In this document: positions 33,466-45,791 of the stretch, one piece after another
How the letters are laid out: each line of letters opens with the position of its first letter
How positions within the stretch are numbered: position 1 is the stretch's first letter
NCBI RefSeq assembly: GCF_000715075.1
Contig: NC_134101.1
Span: forward strand, 23,552,822 to 23,616,821
Length of the DNA stretch: 64,000 bases
Direction: 5' to 3'
Origin: Nicotiana tabacum
Lineage: Eukaryota; Streptophyta; Magnoliopsida; Solanales; Solanaceae
Translations under genes and position numbers: made by a program
The notes under the pieces: model-generated
What the model was told of the DNA's origin: nothing
Database searches by the model: none
The model's input: the letters and a program-made list of their open reading frames with translations, nothing else

Positions 33466-36234
33466 TGTCACGACCCCAAATTTCCTTCGTAGGATGTCGT
33501 GATGGCACCTAATCTCTAAGACTAGGTAAGCCTATCAATGCGGAATAACTGAATATAAACTCAAATTTAATCCTTAACAGTCGAATAAATAAGAACTGCA
33601 AATTTAACAATTTTAACTTCCAAAACCCGGTAGGAATAAGTCACAAGCTTCTAAGAATTTATCCCCAGTGTCTTTATATATCAGAGTCTAAAGAAAATAA
33701 GGAAAACGACATAATAAAGATAGAAGGGACTCCGGGGTCTGCGGATGCTGGCAGATGTACCTTGAAGTCTCCGTGTATAGTCTAATTCACTGATACATTG
33801 TCTGATAGGAAGTACCTGGATCTGCAAAAAGAGATGTGCAGAAGCGTAGTATGAGTACACCACAGCGGTACCCACTAAGTGCCAAGCCTAACATCGGTAG
33901 AGTAGTGACGAGGTCAGGTCAGGCTCTACTGGAATAATAAAAGACAAGGTGGAAAGTTTAACAATATAATAATAAAAATGACAATGAGAATAAATCAAGT
34001 AAGTAGTATGTCACAATTTATCTATACAGAATAAGGGCAAACAATACCTCGCGGAAGGAAAAATAGAAATTTACAACTTTAAGGAAATCACCAAAATAAC
34101 CAAAGGCAAATGGAGCCATAAAGAAATATCAACAAGGTCACTCCCGAGATACTACCTCATAGTCCCAAATCATAAATAAATTCACAATATCTCATTTCCT
34201 TATATCATCACGGAAGCCTTCACATTTAATTTTAAAGAAAATATTTTTTTCGAAATAGCATCCCGCATTTTAGCCACCCTTATCACACCGCATGACTTCT
34301 AGCAGTTCCCTTACTAGCCACGCATATCAAGCCACCCTTATCTCACCGCATGCGTTTCAACAGACAGACCTTATACCACCGCATGCGTATCAATATCACA
34401 ATATATCACAATTTGCACCTCAAGTGCCCAAATATTTCGACTTGCCAAAACAACAACAATATTTTCCACAATTAGGAGCTCATGGCTCAATCACAATGAG
34501 TATAAAAAATCCCACAAAATATTCGGGAATGAATAACTCAGCAAAATATTATTTCACAATTTTTAGCACGTTGCCTCAATACCAAATTTAAAAGTGTCAA
34601 ATACTTCATATTAATAATAATTAAATTAAGAAATTCAACTTTCAAATGATGAGCACAGAATAAAAGAAACACATTTTCAATTAAATAGGTAAAGCAATTA
34701 GCAGAAAAAATGTCAGGCAAATTTAAAATATAAAAATAGATCAATGATGATGAATATAATCGAATAAAATAATTTAATTAATATGCAATAATGCTCTATA
34801 AAATTTAAAGACATAATCTTCCACATTTAGCCCGTGTATATACTTGTCACCTCGTGTGCACGATTTTCAACACATTAACATTTTTATATCAATACCAATC
34901 CTAAGAAAAATTTCCCCCACACAAGGTTAGATAAGTCACTTACCTCGACTTGTGTAATTCTTTACTCTGCTATGCCTTTGCATCACGAATTAGCCTCTGA
35001 AAGTCTCGTATCTAGTCATAATTAATTCGATTCAATCAATACAATTTATTGGAATTTATTCCATATAAAAATATAAATTTTCCAACAAAAATCCGCATTT
35101 TAACTCAAAAATCGTCTGTGGGGCCCACGTCTCGTAATCCAATGAAACTCACAAAATTCGATAACCCATTCAATTATGAGTCCAACCATACTAGTTTCAC
35201 TCAAATCCGACTCCGAATCGACGTCGAAATCTCAAAATTTTATTTTATGCGATTTCTACAAATTTCAATCTCAAAACACTAATTAAATGATGAAAACAAT
35301 GATATACTCGTGTATATTGACCAAATCCGAGTTAGAATCACTTATCCCGATGTTTTTCTTGAAAATCTCTCAAAAATCGCCTCACCCAAGCTCCAATTTG
35401 TCAAAAATAAAAAATGAGACGAAGTCCCCTTTTTATAACTTAAAGTTTCTGTCCAGGTGCTGCCCTCGATTGCTGCCCCCGGTCGCTGCCTCTGATCGCT
35501 GCCCCCCATCTCTCCCCCCCCCCCCATCGCCGCCCCCGATTGTTGCCCCCGAATTCCAGCAGAAAAATTCCAGTTATTGTTTAAGTCCAATTTCGATCCG
35601 TTAACCATCCGAAACTCACCCGAGGCCCTCGGGACCTCAACCAAATACACCAATAAGTCCTAAAAGATCATACGAACTTAGTTGAAACCTCAAATCACAT
35701 CAAACAATGCTAAAACCACGAATCATACCCCAATTCAAGCTTAATGAAACTTAAGAATTTTCAACTTCTACATTCGATGCCAAAACCAAACAAATCAATT
35801 TCGATTGACCTCAAATTCTCCACACAAGTCATAAATGACATAACATAGTTATAAAAAATTTTAGAACTGGATTCTGACCCTGATATCAAAAAGTCAACTC
35901 CCCGGTCAAATTTTCCAACTTGAATTCTTATTTTAGCCATTTCAAGCCTAATTTAACTACAGACTTCCAAATAAAATTTCGGACACACTCCTAAGTATAA
36001 AATCACCATACAGAGATGTTGAAATCATCAAAATTCTATTTCGGAGTCGTTTATACATAAGTCAATATCCGGTCAACCTTTTCAACTTAAGTTTTTATTT
36101 TGGAGACTAAGTGTCTCAATTCATTTCGAAATCTCTCTGGACCTGAACCGACTACCCCGACAAGTCACATAATAGCTATAAAGTACAAAATGAACAGCAA
36201 ATGGGGGAACGGGGCGACTGGCCGGGTCGTTACA
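33466..36234 (-). repeat. Right (5') LTR of the chromovirus
   Basis: 2,769 bp, lacking the SINE found in the left LTR. A TATA-like TATAAAAAG is at 35429-35437 on the element strand. Just upstream on that strand (35461-35565) the G-rich repeat is expanded to about six units with a run of eleven or more G. Confidence 0.9.
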
Positions 36235-39200
36235 TCGTAACTATCAAATAGAGGCAAGCATGAAATTATTGGCAATGTTGACATTCGATCATAAACATGA
36301 ATCATTATGCATTTAAGATTTGTCTACTGCACTACTAAACTCATTTCAAGCTTTTACACCATTGGCCATCTTCATAATGATAATCATTATTGATATCATC
36401 ACAAATCACGAAATCATACAAATAATAATGAGAATCTAGAACTAATCTTAGAGTGACAATTACATGAAAGTATCTTATCAGTGACAACTCGTGCTACATC
36501 TACAAACTTCATTTCATTAATCCTTTCTTTTTAATTTACTACTTGAAAACTGATGAATTTATCATACGAGAAATATCACTGCTGTTTCGACCACATCCCT
36601 CAGTGAATCAGCTTTAACGGACAAATTGGACTGGCCTTTTGCTACAGATTTAACTAACATTCATGCTTCTAAATTCAACACAAAGGGAAAAATGATTGCA
36701 TGCTCATTCAGATATACAATAAAGGTTGCAATTCAAACTCATTCGTATTCATCTAAAACAAATACAGAGAGAATGAATTATTACACTTGAATTTCCAATT
36801 AAACAATCATAACAGCCTAATAAATGTACTATAGACGTTTGAAGCATCACACTCAAATTCCTCCTTCCGCTTCCACATATTTCTCAACCAAAACTCACAT
36901 CCTGAATCAATTCAGTTGATCAACCATGAGCAAACAGATCTTTATACCATCCTCTAACATGATATATGTAGTAAATTCAATTTATAACTCAAAAAATACC
37001 ACATTCCAGAACAACAATCAGACCAGACACAACTTTGGATGAATATGAAACATATTCACAGCACTGAAACTTAACGGAGCAAACAACAATTCTACACTTC
37101 AAACAAGAACTGAAATTTATGTCATTTGGTCAAGAATGATACCTGGCTTACAGAAAAATAGATAAAAAGAAAATAAATCTCTGACTTTGGAGAAGAAATA
37201 GCTAGAACTAAGAAGCAGCTAATGAAGCAGCAACGAACATCAAAATGAAGCCAAAACCCCACTTCTTGACCCAGAACTTCTGGGCCAGAAGAAATGAAGT
37301 CAAACAGCAGAAAAAGAAACAAACTCAGAAAATATTTTTTTTAATGTTTTTCTGAAATTTAAAAGCTGGAATGCTAGAATTTTTGTTCTCTGCTGAAAAA
37401 TGAGAATGGAGATGAGTGAAAGGGAATCTCTAAAAATGAAGTGAATTGTGTGTAGCTCGAGTGAGGAAATGTGTAGTGTCTTATATAGAATATGAGTGTG
37501 TGCTATATGCAAAAAAATGAGAGAATAATCAGGAAATCTGTCAGCCCTAAAAAAATAGGAAAAAAGCATCTTTGTAACAGATTTGGACAACTGTCCTTTT
37601 CCATTTATTCTTTTCTTATTTTACAGCCCATATTCCTTTATGTGTTTTCCCTTTCTAGCCCCAAATTCCACGATCTTCCCCTTTTCTTTATCAATTTATT
37701 GCTATCAAGTCCCTTTCTTATTTTTAGAAGCTTCCTAAAACAAGTAACAACAAGATTCCTTCAGAAATATTTCCTAATCAACCCCCCTGAAGTCTCAATT
37801 AATACCATTCTTTTAACCTTTTTTTTTACCCAAAATTACTGCCTTCTTTCTCTTAATAGCATTAAACAGAAATTCACTAAGCTTAAACTAACAAAAAGCT
37901 AACAAACATAACTAGTCATGAATTACCAACTAATTATCGTGTTAATTAAATAAATATGCAATTTGAAACCACAACAACAAACTATCCAAACTTCAGATTC
38001 AGCAAACAACTAATTAGACAATTAAAATAATTAACGATTGACCTAAGCATGTGCCAAATAAGAACTGAGAATTAAGTAACAATTAAACAAAGAATCACTA
38101 ATTTAGGGAATGAAAAGGAGAAGAAAAGATTACCAATAGAAGATAAGGCTGCCCGAAAAATGACATCTGGCTAATACCCGACATTGTTACATGAGTATTA
38201 GCCCACACTCGAGGCGTAGCCAATACTATACGTGATGATGTTCGCCATATACCGGCAAAAGAAATCAATGTTATGGGGATTCCATGGTGCTGGCCGGATT
38301 CTAGTGGCTAGAATAGGTCAAAACTGAATCCAATTGACAACTCTCAATAAGAGTGTTCGATTAGCGTTAGTTTGAACCTCAGGTAGGCCGGATTTAGGAA
38401 AAACTCAAAATGGGGATGGATTTAGGTTTTTGTGACTTCTTAGATCTAAAATCCGCGGAGTTGTTGGGATTTTTAAAGGAAACGGGTTGGGGATTAGGAA
38501 TGAGGAGGAAAAGGAAATTGTGTGGTGACGATTTGGGGACTGCCCGCCGCCGTAGGGCGATTTCCGGCGGCGGAGACGACAAATGTTGAGAAAGATGAGT
38601 CTGTGAGTTTTTTTGTGGGGGTTAGGGGGGTCTGGTTCAGGCAATTTTATTTAATAAGGGAGTTGAGTTATGATCCAGTGGATCAAGATCAATGAATGGT
38701 GGAAATTCTCTTGACCAGTCTTTGACTCAAAACGACATCGTTTAGGAGTCAAACACTGCCATTTTGGTTATGGGGGAGCTAGACTGGGTCAAAATTTTGG
38801 GGTTGGGCGGATCTGAAACTTAACTGGGCTGATGCAAATGCTTTAGCCCAATTATAATGAAGAAACAAACAGCCCCCTTTCCTTCCATTTTTGTATTTTC
38901 AATTTTAACCATTTTTATTTAACATGCCCCAATTCAAACTAATTTGTAAAATTAACCTACTTTATATATATATAATAATGAAGTACAATATTATAGCAAC
39001 TGATCAATTTTAACTTAAACATCATAGTGTAATATTGTAGCAACTGATCAATTTTAACTTTTTTTTTTTTTGGCTTCAAACAGTAACGACTATTATTGAG
39101 AAATCACAAGAGTACAAAATACAGAATAGTTGGCATCCCAAACTCTCTGTTCCAGCAGAGGAGGAACATGCTCCAACCAATACATTTGTAGGCCAATACA

Positions 39201-39397
39201 TTTGATGGCAGATTCTATGCCAGACCCACTTCACATACATGAGGATATCAAGGCACATCAAAATTATAAAGTCTTAGCAATTGTCGATCCAGTATGAAAT
39301 TGTTCTTTTTTGTTGACATCCGGAATAAGGGGAATTGGAGTCTATCCATGTTAACATCTCCTTTAGCCTATGTGGGAAGTTGCTGGAAGGAAGTGTA

Positions 39398-42300
39398 CTA
39401 AGTAATAACATTACACTGTAAGCCACGATTAGAAAGATTATCTGCCACTTTATTACATTCCCGGTAGCAATGTCTCAGCTTTACCTCTTCAAAATACTCC
39501 ATCTTCTTTCTTATGTCATTCACTTAATGTTGTAGTCTCCATGGGATATTAGCATCATTTGTTAACCATTGAACCAATAACAGGGAATCACTTTTCACCT
39601 CTAGCATCCTCATATTATGATTAATACACTATTCGATTCCAGCTTTGAGTGCTAGTGTTTCTGTAGTATTATTTGTTTGTATATCAAGAGGCATTGCATA
39701 AGCAGCAACCATCTTCCCATCATCATTTCTAACAATCCCACCCCCACCACTAGGTCCTGGATTGCCTTTAGAGCATCCATCCGTATTTAACTTCATCCAT
39801 CCAGTTGAAGGAGGACGCCATTTTACTACAAGAGAGTTAATAACAGGTTGTGCCTTATCCATTAGTTCAAAAAAATGATTTAATCTCATAAATGGAAGGA
39901 TTCTAGGGAATTGCTTATGAGCAATCATATTAATTTGTTGGGTGGTACGCAAGATAATTCTATTAGATGACATCCTTACCCTTTCATATCTACTCGAATA
40001 TCTTACTTTCCAAATATGCCAAACGATAACACTTGGTGATATTTGGAGAATCAGTTTATGAATAAGATTATGATCTTTTCCCATCCACCATGTAATGATC
40101 ATATGTCTGATGCTCCTCTGCGCCCTCCTGATCCTGAGCATTTGATTAAAAAAAATTCAAACAGTGTCGGCTATTCTGCTATTGATAAATAAGTGTTCCT
40201 CATCCTCCTGATTAGGATTGGTACAGCAAGAACACATCGAGGGGAGAGAAATACCAAATCTACCCATATTAGCATCCACTGAAACTTTATGTGTGAGTAA
40301 TCTCCACAAAAAGAATGACACTTTAAAAGGATTCTTCTTGTGCCATATCATTTTGTTGACTAGAGAAGTGTTTTTTCTTTCCCTTAGGCTTTCCCAGGCA
40401 GAGTTACAATTAAATCTTTCATATAATGACACAATCCATATAGGTTGATCATTTAGATCGGAAGAGCCAATTTTAACTCTTTGGATCTGTTGGACAACAT
40501 ATAAAGGAAGTTGTTGGCATAATTTTGGAACATTCCATTCTCCATTCTCAATATAAGTAGAAACTTGAGATCTGATGGATCTAGATGCACCACCAAACTG
40601 AGCTAGGTTTCCTAGACCAGTCCAATTATCCCACCAAAAGTTAGAGTTGCCCTTATTTACTTTCCAAAGGATCATGTGGTCAACTCTATGTTTGATTTTC
40701 ATCATTCTTCTCCAAGTATGTGAGTGCGTATAATTCCATTTTCTGGCCATGGAGTGAATCCTTTGAGAGTATTTGGCTCTCATAAATTTTGTCTACAATG
40801 ATTCTTTGGTCCGAAACACCCACCACAACTTTGCTGCAAATGTATCTGAAATATCGTGGAGATTTATGATCCCAATACCACTTTCATCAGTAGGTAAGCA
40901 TAATTTCTTCCATGATGTCCAATGGTATTTCTGTTTTCCATCTCTCGTTCCCCAAAAGAAATTAGCAAATACCTTCTCAATTTTCGTTAATATAGTCTTG
41001 GGAGGTTGGCAAATTGATAGAAGGTGCAGGGGCATAGCTGTTAATACATGACTTATAAGTACCTTCTTACCACCAGGTGACAGAAGGTTACTATGCCAAG
41101 ATCCTATCCTTTGTATTATTTTAGTAGCCATGTCCGTAAAGAAATGAACCTTTTTCCTTCAATAAAATAAAGGACATCCCAAATATGTGATTGGAAAATC
41201 CTTTTCCTGAATGTCCAAAGTCCCTGCCACTATATTTTTTCTTCTCTGAGAGATATCTTTGTCCATCAAGAAGCAGCCTTTTCCTTTATTAATGAGTTGA
41301 CCAGAGTTCTTCTCGTATCTAGTCAGGGTCTCCTAAATCAGTTGTAGAGTTGATGTTTTACCTGAGCAAAAAATAATAACATCATCGGCATAAGATAAAT
41401 GATTAATCTTTGGTCCATTTGGCAGCATGTTAAAGCCAATTAACCTTGGATTATCATAAAGTTTGTTTAGACTTCTAGAAAGAACTTTAGCAACAATTAT
41501 AAATAGAGAAGGTGATAAAAGATCTCCCTGTTTGACTCCTCTATGAGATTTGAAGAATCCATGTCTTCTGCCATTGAGAATCACAGTATACCAATTGTTA
41601 CATAAAAAATTCCAAATAATGTGGATCCACTGCTCATTAAAACCCATTTTCCTCATGACAGAACCCAAGAAGTGCTAAGAAAGCCTGTCATAGGCCTTGT
41701 TCATATCTAACTTAACTATAACATTGCCTCCCTTATTAGGTTTTCTTATATCATGGATGATTTCCTGAGCAAGTAGAACATTTTCCCCAATAGACCTTCC
41801 TTTTATGATACTGCTTTGATTGAGTGAGATAATCTTAGGCAATAACCGAGACAACCTATCATCCATCACTTTGGAGATCATCTTCTAAGAAATATTGCCG
41901 AGACTAATAGGTCTGAAGTCTGAAAATGATTGAGGAGAGTCTACTTTTGGAATAAGCACCAGACAAGTACTGGTAAAGAATCTGGGCATTTGATCGCCGT
42001 TAAACACAGCTCTAACCATATTTACCATATCATCTCCAATAATGTCCCAAGTTTTCTGGAAAAATAGGCTATTAAAGCCATCGGGGTTTGCAGAGCTGTT
42101 GGGATTGATATCAAAAATTATATTTCTAACCTCTTCCTGTGAAGGTTCTGCTAGAAGCATTATATTGTCGTCATCACTGATCAATCTAGGTATGCAATTC
42201 ATAATACTCATGTCATTATCTAGGTTGCCACCGTTGAATAAATCCTAATAGAAATTAACAGCAGTTATGGCTATGTTATCTCTCCCTTCCACCCACTGGA

Positions 42301-43439
42301 CATCAACATTAATCCTATGAATGTTAAGTAATTTTCTTTTGCCTCTCACCACACTGTGAAAGTATTTTGTATTTTCATCACCCTTCAGTTGCCATTTAAG
42401 ATTGGCCTTTTATTTCCAGAAAGCTTCAACCACCTTATGGTGAACCACTAGTTCGGCCTTAGCTCTATTAAGATTCATTCTATCTTCTTGGTCCAAAGAG
42501 TTCATATACATCTCCTCAAAGTGATTAATATTATTTTCAAGGAGATGTGTCTTGACAAAAATATCCCCAATCTTATTTTTGGACCATTCACTTAGAGCTC
42601 TACTAGTCTTCTTCATTTTTTGATGCACCACCCAGAAAATATTGCCAGAGATCTCTGTATCCCACTGGTGTCTCACAATTTCTGTAAAATCGTCTTGATC
42701 CACCCAAAAGTTCAAGAATTTGAAGTACTTGATGTAGTTATCTTCTTCATTCTGTGCATACATCATGATCGGGCAGTGATCAGAACTAATTCTTGTCAAA
42801 TGTTGTATAGTAGTTTTGGAAAAACAGGCCTCCCATTCATCATTAACTACCAACCTGTCTAACCTTTTTCAAATGATTTCTTTCCCCTTTCTTTCATTAC
42901 ACCAAGTGAATGCTTGCCCAGTATAACCCATGTCAGTTAAATCACAATCATGAAGACACTCTATAAAAGGTAGGTTGGACAAATTGTGAGGAGTACTACC
43001 CAACTTTTCATCAGTGCTAAGAATACTATTAAAATCCCCTATGACAGTCCCATGGGTTGGAAATAGTTGAAGCAAAAACTCTCATATATTCCTAGAGATC
43101 TTCTCTTCCAGCTGATTTGGATTTTGCATATACAACAGAGACATATAAATCCTTACTAGGATTATTAGGAGTTATTTTGCAGGTAACTATCTGAGCATGA
43201 TTTACAAATACGTTGCAGTTCAGATCAGACCTCCAAAAGACCCATATTTTGTTACTAATATTTGCAAAACTTCCCTGCATTTCCATCATATTTTTATAAA
43301 ACTCTATTGTAGTTTCTTGCATAAAAGGTTCTTGAATAGCAACAAAAGAAACTTTGTGATGTTTGATCAAGTATACCAGCCTTTCACTAGCTGCTTGGGA
43401 TTTCATCCCCCTAATATTCCAATTTAGGAGCTTAATCAT
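39398..43439 (-). pseudogene. LINE ORF2: endonuclease, RT, zf-RVT, RNase H
   Basis: Domains in order on the minus strand: an APE-type endonuclease (MIKLLNWNIRGMKSQAASER, GDFNSIL, SSDHCPIMM), a reverse transcriptase (NPDGFNSLFFQKTW, DFRPISLGNIS, HRGVKQGDLLSPSLF, and LSYADDVIIFCSG with the YADD box), a zf-RVT segment (about 40600-40160) and an RNase H (WMKLNTDGCSKGNPGPSGGG, NNTTETLALKAGIE, VKSD). It nicks DNA and primes cDNA synthesis from the nick. Stops and frameshifts occur between most blocks, for example at 42854-42868, 41882-41884, 41669-41674 and after GIE at 39629. All RNase H acidic residues appear kept. An RNase H tail is typical of a plant L1 subset. Confidence 0.92.
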
Positions 43440-43450
43440 TGATAGAAATA

Positions 43451-45319
43451 TTAGGAGTTGTTTGTAAGGTTCTTATTTTTTGTCCTTGTGATAGGAGGAT
43501 CTCTAACCTTTCTAGTTTCCTTCTTTATTGCGAGATTCCTTGGTGATAGTCCATTTTCCTTACATGTTTTGTCAATCGATTTCTGAACTTCATTTGTTTT
43601 TGTTTTCGTTTTTTCGCTGCAAAATGCCTGAGCCAATAATTGGGTTTCCTCATCAGTCATCTCTTCTTCAGTAAACTCCTCGGATGTCTCTTCTTTTTTT
43701 TTCTTCTTCTGTGGTAGTGTTATCTGCCCATTCATCCTGGAGTTCTTTTCCATTTTGATTAGTGTTTTGTTCTTCAGGCTCTTTGTTTGACTCTCTCATG
43801 TGGTCAATATGCTTATGAGGTTCCTCCTTATTGCTTAGACTATCAAATTTATTGTAAGTACTTGCATTTTTCTCTACGAGCATAATCTGTTTTTTAGCTC
43901 GTGTTCTTATTTAGTTGTACTTTCCATTGCTCTTCTTCTTCATGTCCTCTTTTAGAGTCTTGAAATAGAACTACTTGAAGATATTTGGGGTTCTCAATAG
44001 GGATCGGTAACTCTCCAGCATCATTTGTCAACTTTCCTAGTGCAATTTTATTTGGAGTTTTTGGTTGTGATTTGCTGCTAGAAATGCTCGCTCCTGCACC
44101 ATTTATCAGCTTCTCTTGGGTAATTTGGTTAGGAACTGCTGGCTTTGGAATGCTGCTAGGTGTGACCTTTGCTTCCATTTCTTTCTCTTTCTCCATTGTA
44201 ATTAATCCTTGCTTTGCAACTATTTGTATTATTTGCCCAGAATTAGTGCCTTCTGCATTAGGAAGAGGTTTATCAATACCAAAGATAGCACCTGTTGGTT
44301 TGTATGCTTGTTTAGGGGGTGCGCTCCTTCCTTTTTTCGGGACATTATTGTTATCTTTGCGGATTTGTAATTCTCTGCCCCTTTGAAATTGTTGGTTGCT
44401 AGCTACTTGCTTTTCTTTTGAAGTATTCTGATCTTTATCCTCATCATCCTTGGGCTTATCTTGGTTCTCTGTCATCTTCTCATTTGCCTCATTATTCTCC
44501 TTTTCCCAGCCTTCTACATTGATTAATTGAGTGCCCTAAAAGTCTACAATGAGTACAGTACTTAGGCACTCCTTCATATTCAATCTTTTGTTCGTGGCCT
44601 TGTAGAGGATTAGTTGCATTCCTTTGACCAACAAATACATGATCCAATCTAGGTTTGGTCAAATCAATCTCCACTCGAATTTTTGCCATACTTGGTCTAG
44701 TCCTTCCCTTAGTAGCAACATCCATTGCCAGAGGGGTTCCAATTGGGCTCAAAATTTGTTTGACATAATGCCAAGTATGTAGATGGAATAGAAGTTTTGG
44801 CAAGAGCACCCATACCAGAGTTATTGGACTGTCTTCTTCAGGTGTGAAGTCAGGGGTCCATCTGCTTAACCACATAGGCTGACCTTCAATTTCAATTACA
44901 TGCTTAAAATACACAACTTTGAAGTCTTCTTCATTGTAGACGTCAATAAACACATTCTTGTTGTCATATACCCCTATTTTAATCGAACCCTTGATTGGAA
45001 TAGTTTCTTTGACTGTTGCTCGGATGGTTTCGATTTGGGGTCGGGTCTTCAAAAATCTCCCATTGATGGTGTATTTGCATTCTTCAGCCATTATGCCATA
45101 ATAATCTTCAGCATCGAATATCACCGCCGGCATCCCATTATGGGTTGTTATTTCAGCTTTCACAGTTTCTCGCTGACTGACGGAGCTAGGTTGCGATCCA
45201 GCTACATCGCTTAAGTAATTGTTTTTGGGTGAAATGATCTCATGGGAATTCATTTCTATTACTGACGGATCAGGTGGATGGCTTGGACGCGCCGGTACTA
45301 GGCCGGGCGTCCTCTCCAT
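43451..45319 (-). pseudogene. LINE ORF1: DUF4283-like and CCHC zinc knuckle
   Basis: The N-terminal 275 codons are open (45319-44492). They include a DUF4283-like domain (AEECKYTINGRFLKTRPQIE, GQPMWLSRWTPDFTPEED, VWVLLPKLLFHLHTW) and the zinc knuckle CTHCRLLGHSINQC. A one-base frameshift near 44490 ends the frame, and the adjacent frame continues with a Lys/Glu-rich tail to 43451. ORF1 proteins bind element RNA. The stop lies 11 bp before the ORF2 start. Confidence 0.88.
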
Positions 45320-45791
45320 GAGGCGGCGCGTGGGTATCAGTCGAAGTAATTTGAGAGGAGAGTGTTTCTGTTAGAGATAGAAAGGGAAAGAGCCGTTGTC
45401 TCCTTGAAATTGCTGGCACTTATTAATCTTTATTTATCATAAAACCTACTTGCCTATTTTAATCTAACAATTGACTATTTAATTAACTAAACAATATATG
45501 TAAAGTGACTAATGTATTTTTGTGATTTTTAAATTTTAGAAATACAACTAAATCATGCAACTAAATGCAATTAAGATCTAAAAATATGATAACATGAAAA
45601 CATAAAATATTTTTGACATTTTGTGATTAAAATTACTTCTAAATATGTTAAAAAGGTAAAATAAAAAAAATGTAAACAAATTAATTAAAATATAAAAAAA
45701 AATCCTAAAATTTTATCAAAATAATTCAAGCTATTTTGGAATGTTTTTAGGAGCAATTTATATCGGACAAAAATTACGTGCTCACAATATG

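Larger units (their letters stand above)
25339..36234 (-). mobile_element. Ty3/gypsy chromovirus (Tekay/Del type) nested in Tat LTR
   Basis: A complete structure reads right to left. LTRs are at 25339-28312 and 33466-36234 (starting TGTAACGACC on the element strand), with an initiator-Met PBS, a PPT, and a gag-pol reading frame opening at 33264 and closing at 28308. A chromodomain at the integrase C-terminus places it among chromoviruses, and the style of gag and integrase tail suggests Tekay/Del. Many stops and a mutated RT box show it is dead. No matching 5-bp target duplication is present: flanks are TTAAT on the left and TCGTA on the right. The two LTRs differ by eye at nearly one base in ten over the first 250 bp. 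Confidence 0.92.
38963..45442 (-). mobile_element. L1-type LINE with RNase H, nested in Tat LTR
   Basis: A 6.5-kb non-LTR retrotransposon reading right to left. The 9-bp target duplication AACCTACTT occurs at 38954-38962 and 45443-45451, and the left Tat LTR shows the empty site. ORF1 (about 45319-43451) and ORF2 (43439-39398) are both present. A T run at 39060-39071 on + is the A tail of the canonical 3' end. About 97 bp of extra sequence lies between that tail and the target duplication. Confidence 0.93.
5783..45786 (-). mobile_element. Ty3/gypsy Tat/Ogre-type LTR retrotransposon with nested insertions
   Basis: The outermost element of the stack reads right to left. Both ends match: the left LTR is 5783-9681, and the right LTR spans 24425-45786 but is split by two later insertions. 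The flanking 5-bp duplication ATATG (5778-5782 and 45787-45791) shows that both ends belong to one insertion. LTRs begin TGTGAGCACG and end in GGGACA or GTGACA on the element strand, next to a PPT and a PBS. Protein order is ORF1, gag, protease, G-patch-like segment, RT, RNase H, second (archaeal-type) RNase H, integrase. The double RNase H marks the Tat group. An extra ORF1 before gag, long LTRs and an unnested length of about 22.5 kb match Ogre-like members. All ORFs carry stops and frameshifts, so the copy is not autonomous. Confidence 0.93.
24425..45786 (-). repeat. Right (5') LTR of the Tat/Ogre element, interrupted
   Basis: LTR sequence is present in three blocks: 24425-25338, 36235-38962 and 45443-45786. 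They match the left LTR in order. The first break is caused by the chromovirus and the second by the LINE. About 100 bp at 25240-25338 has no counterpart in the left LTR. A TATA-like CTATATAAG is kept at 37480-37488. Confidence 0.92.

Noticed and set aside
43985..45214. Hydrophobic + strand frames over LINE ORF1
   Set aside because: They are antisense to the DUF4283/zinc-knuckle ORF1, whose motifs are clear.
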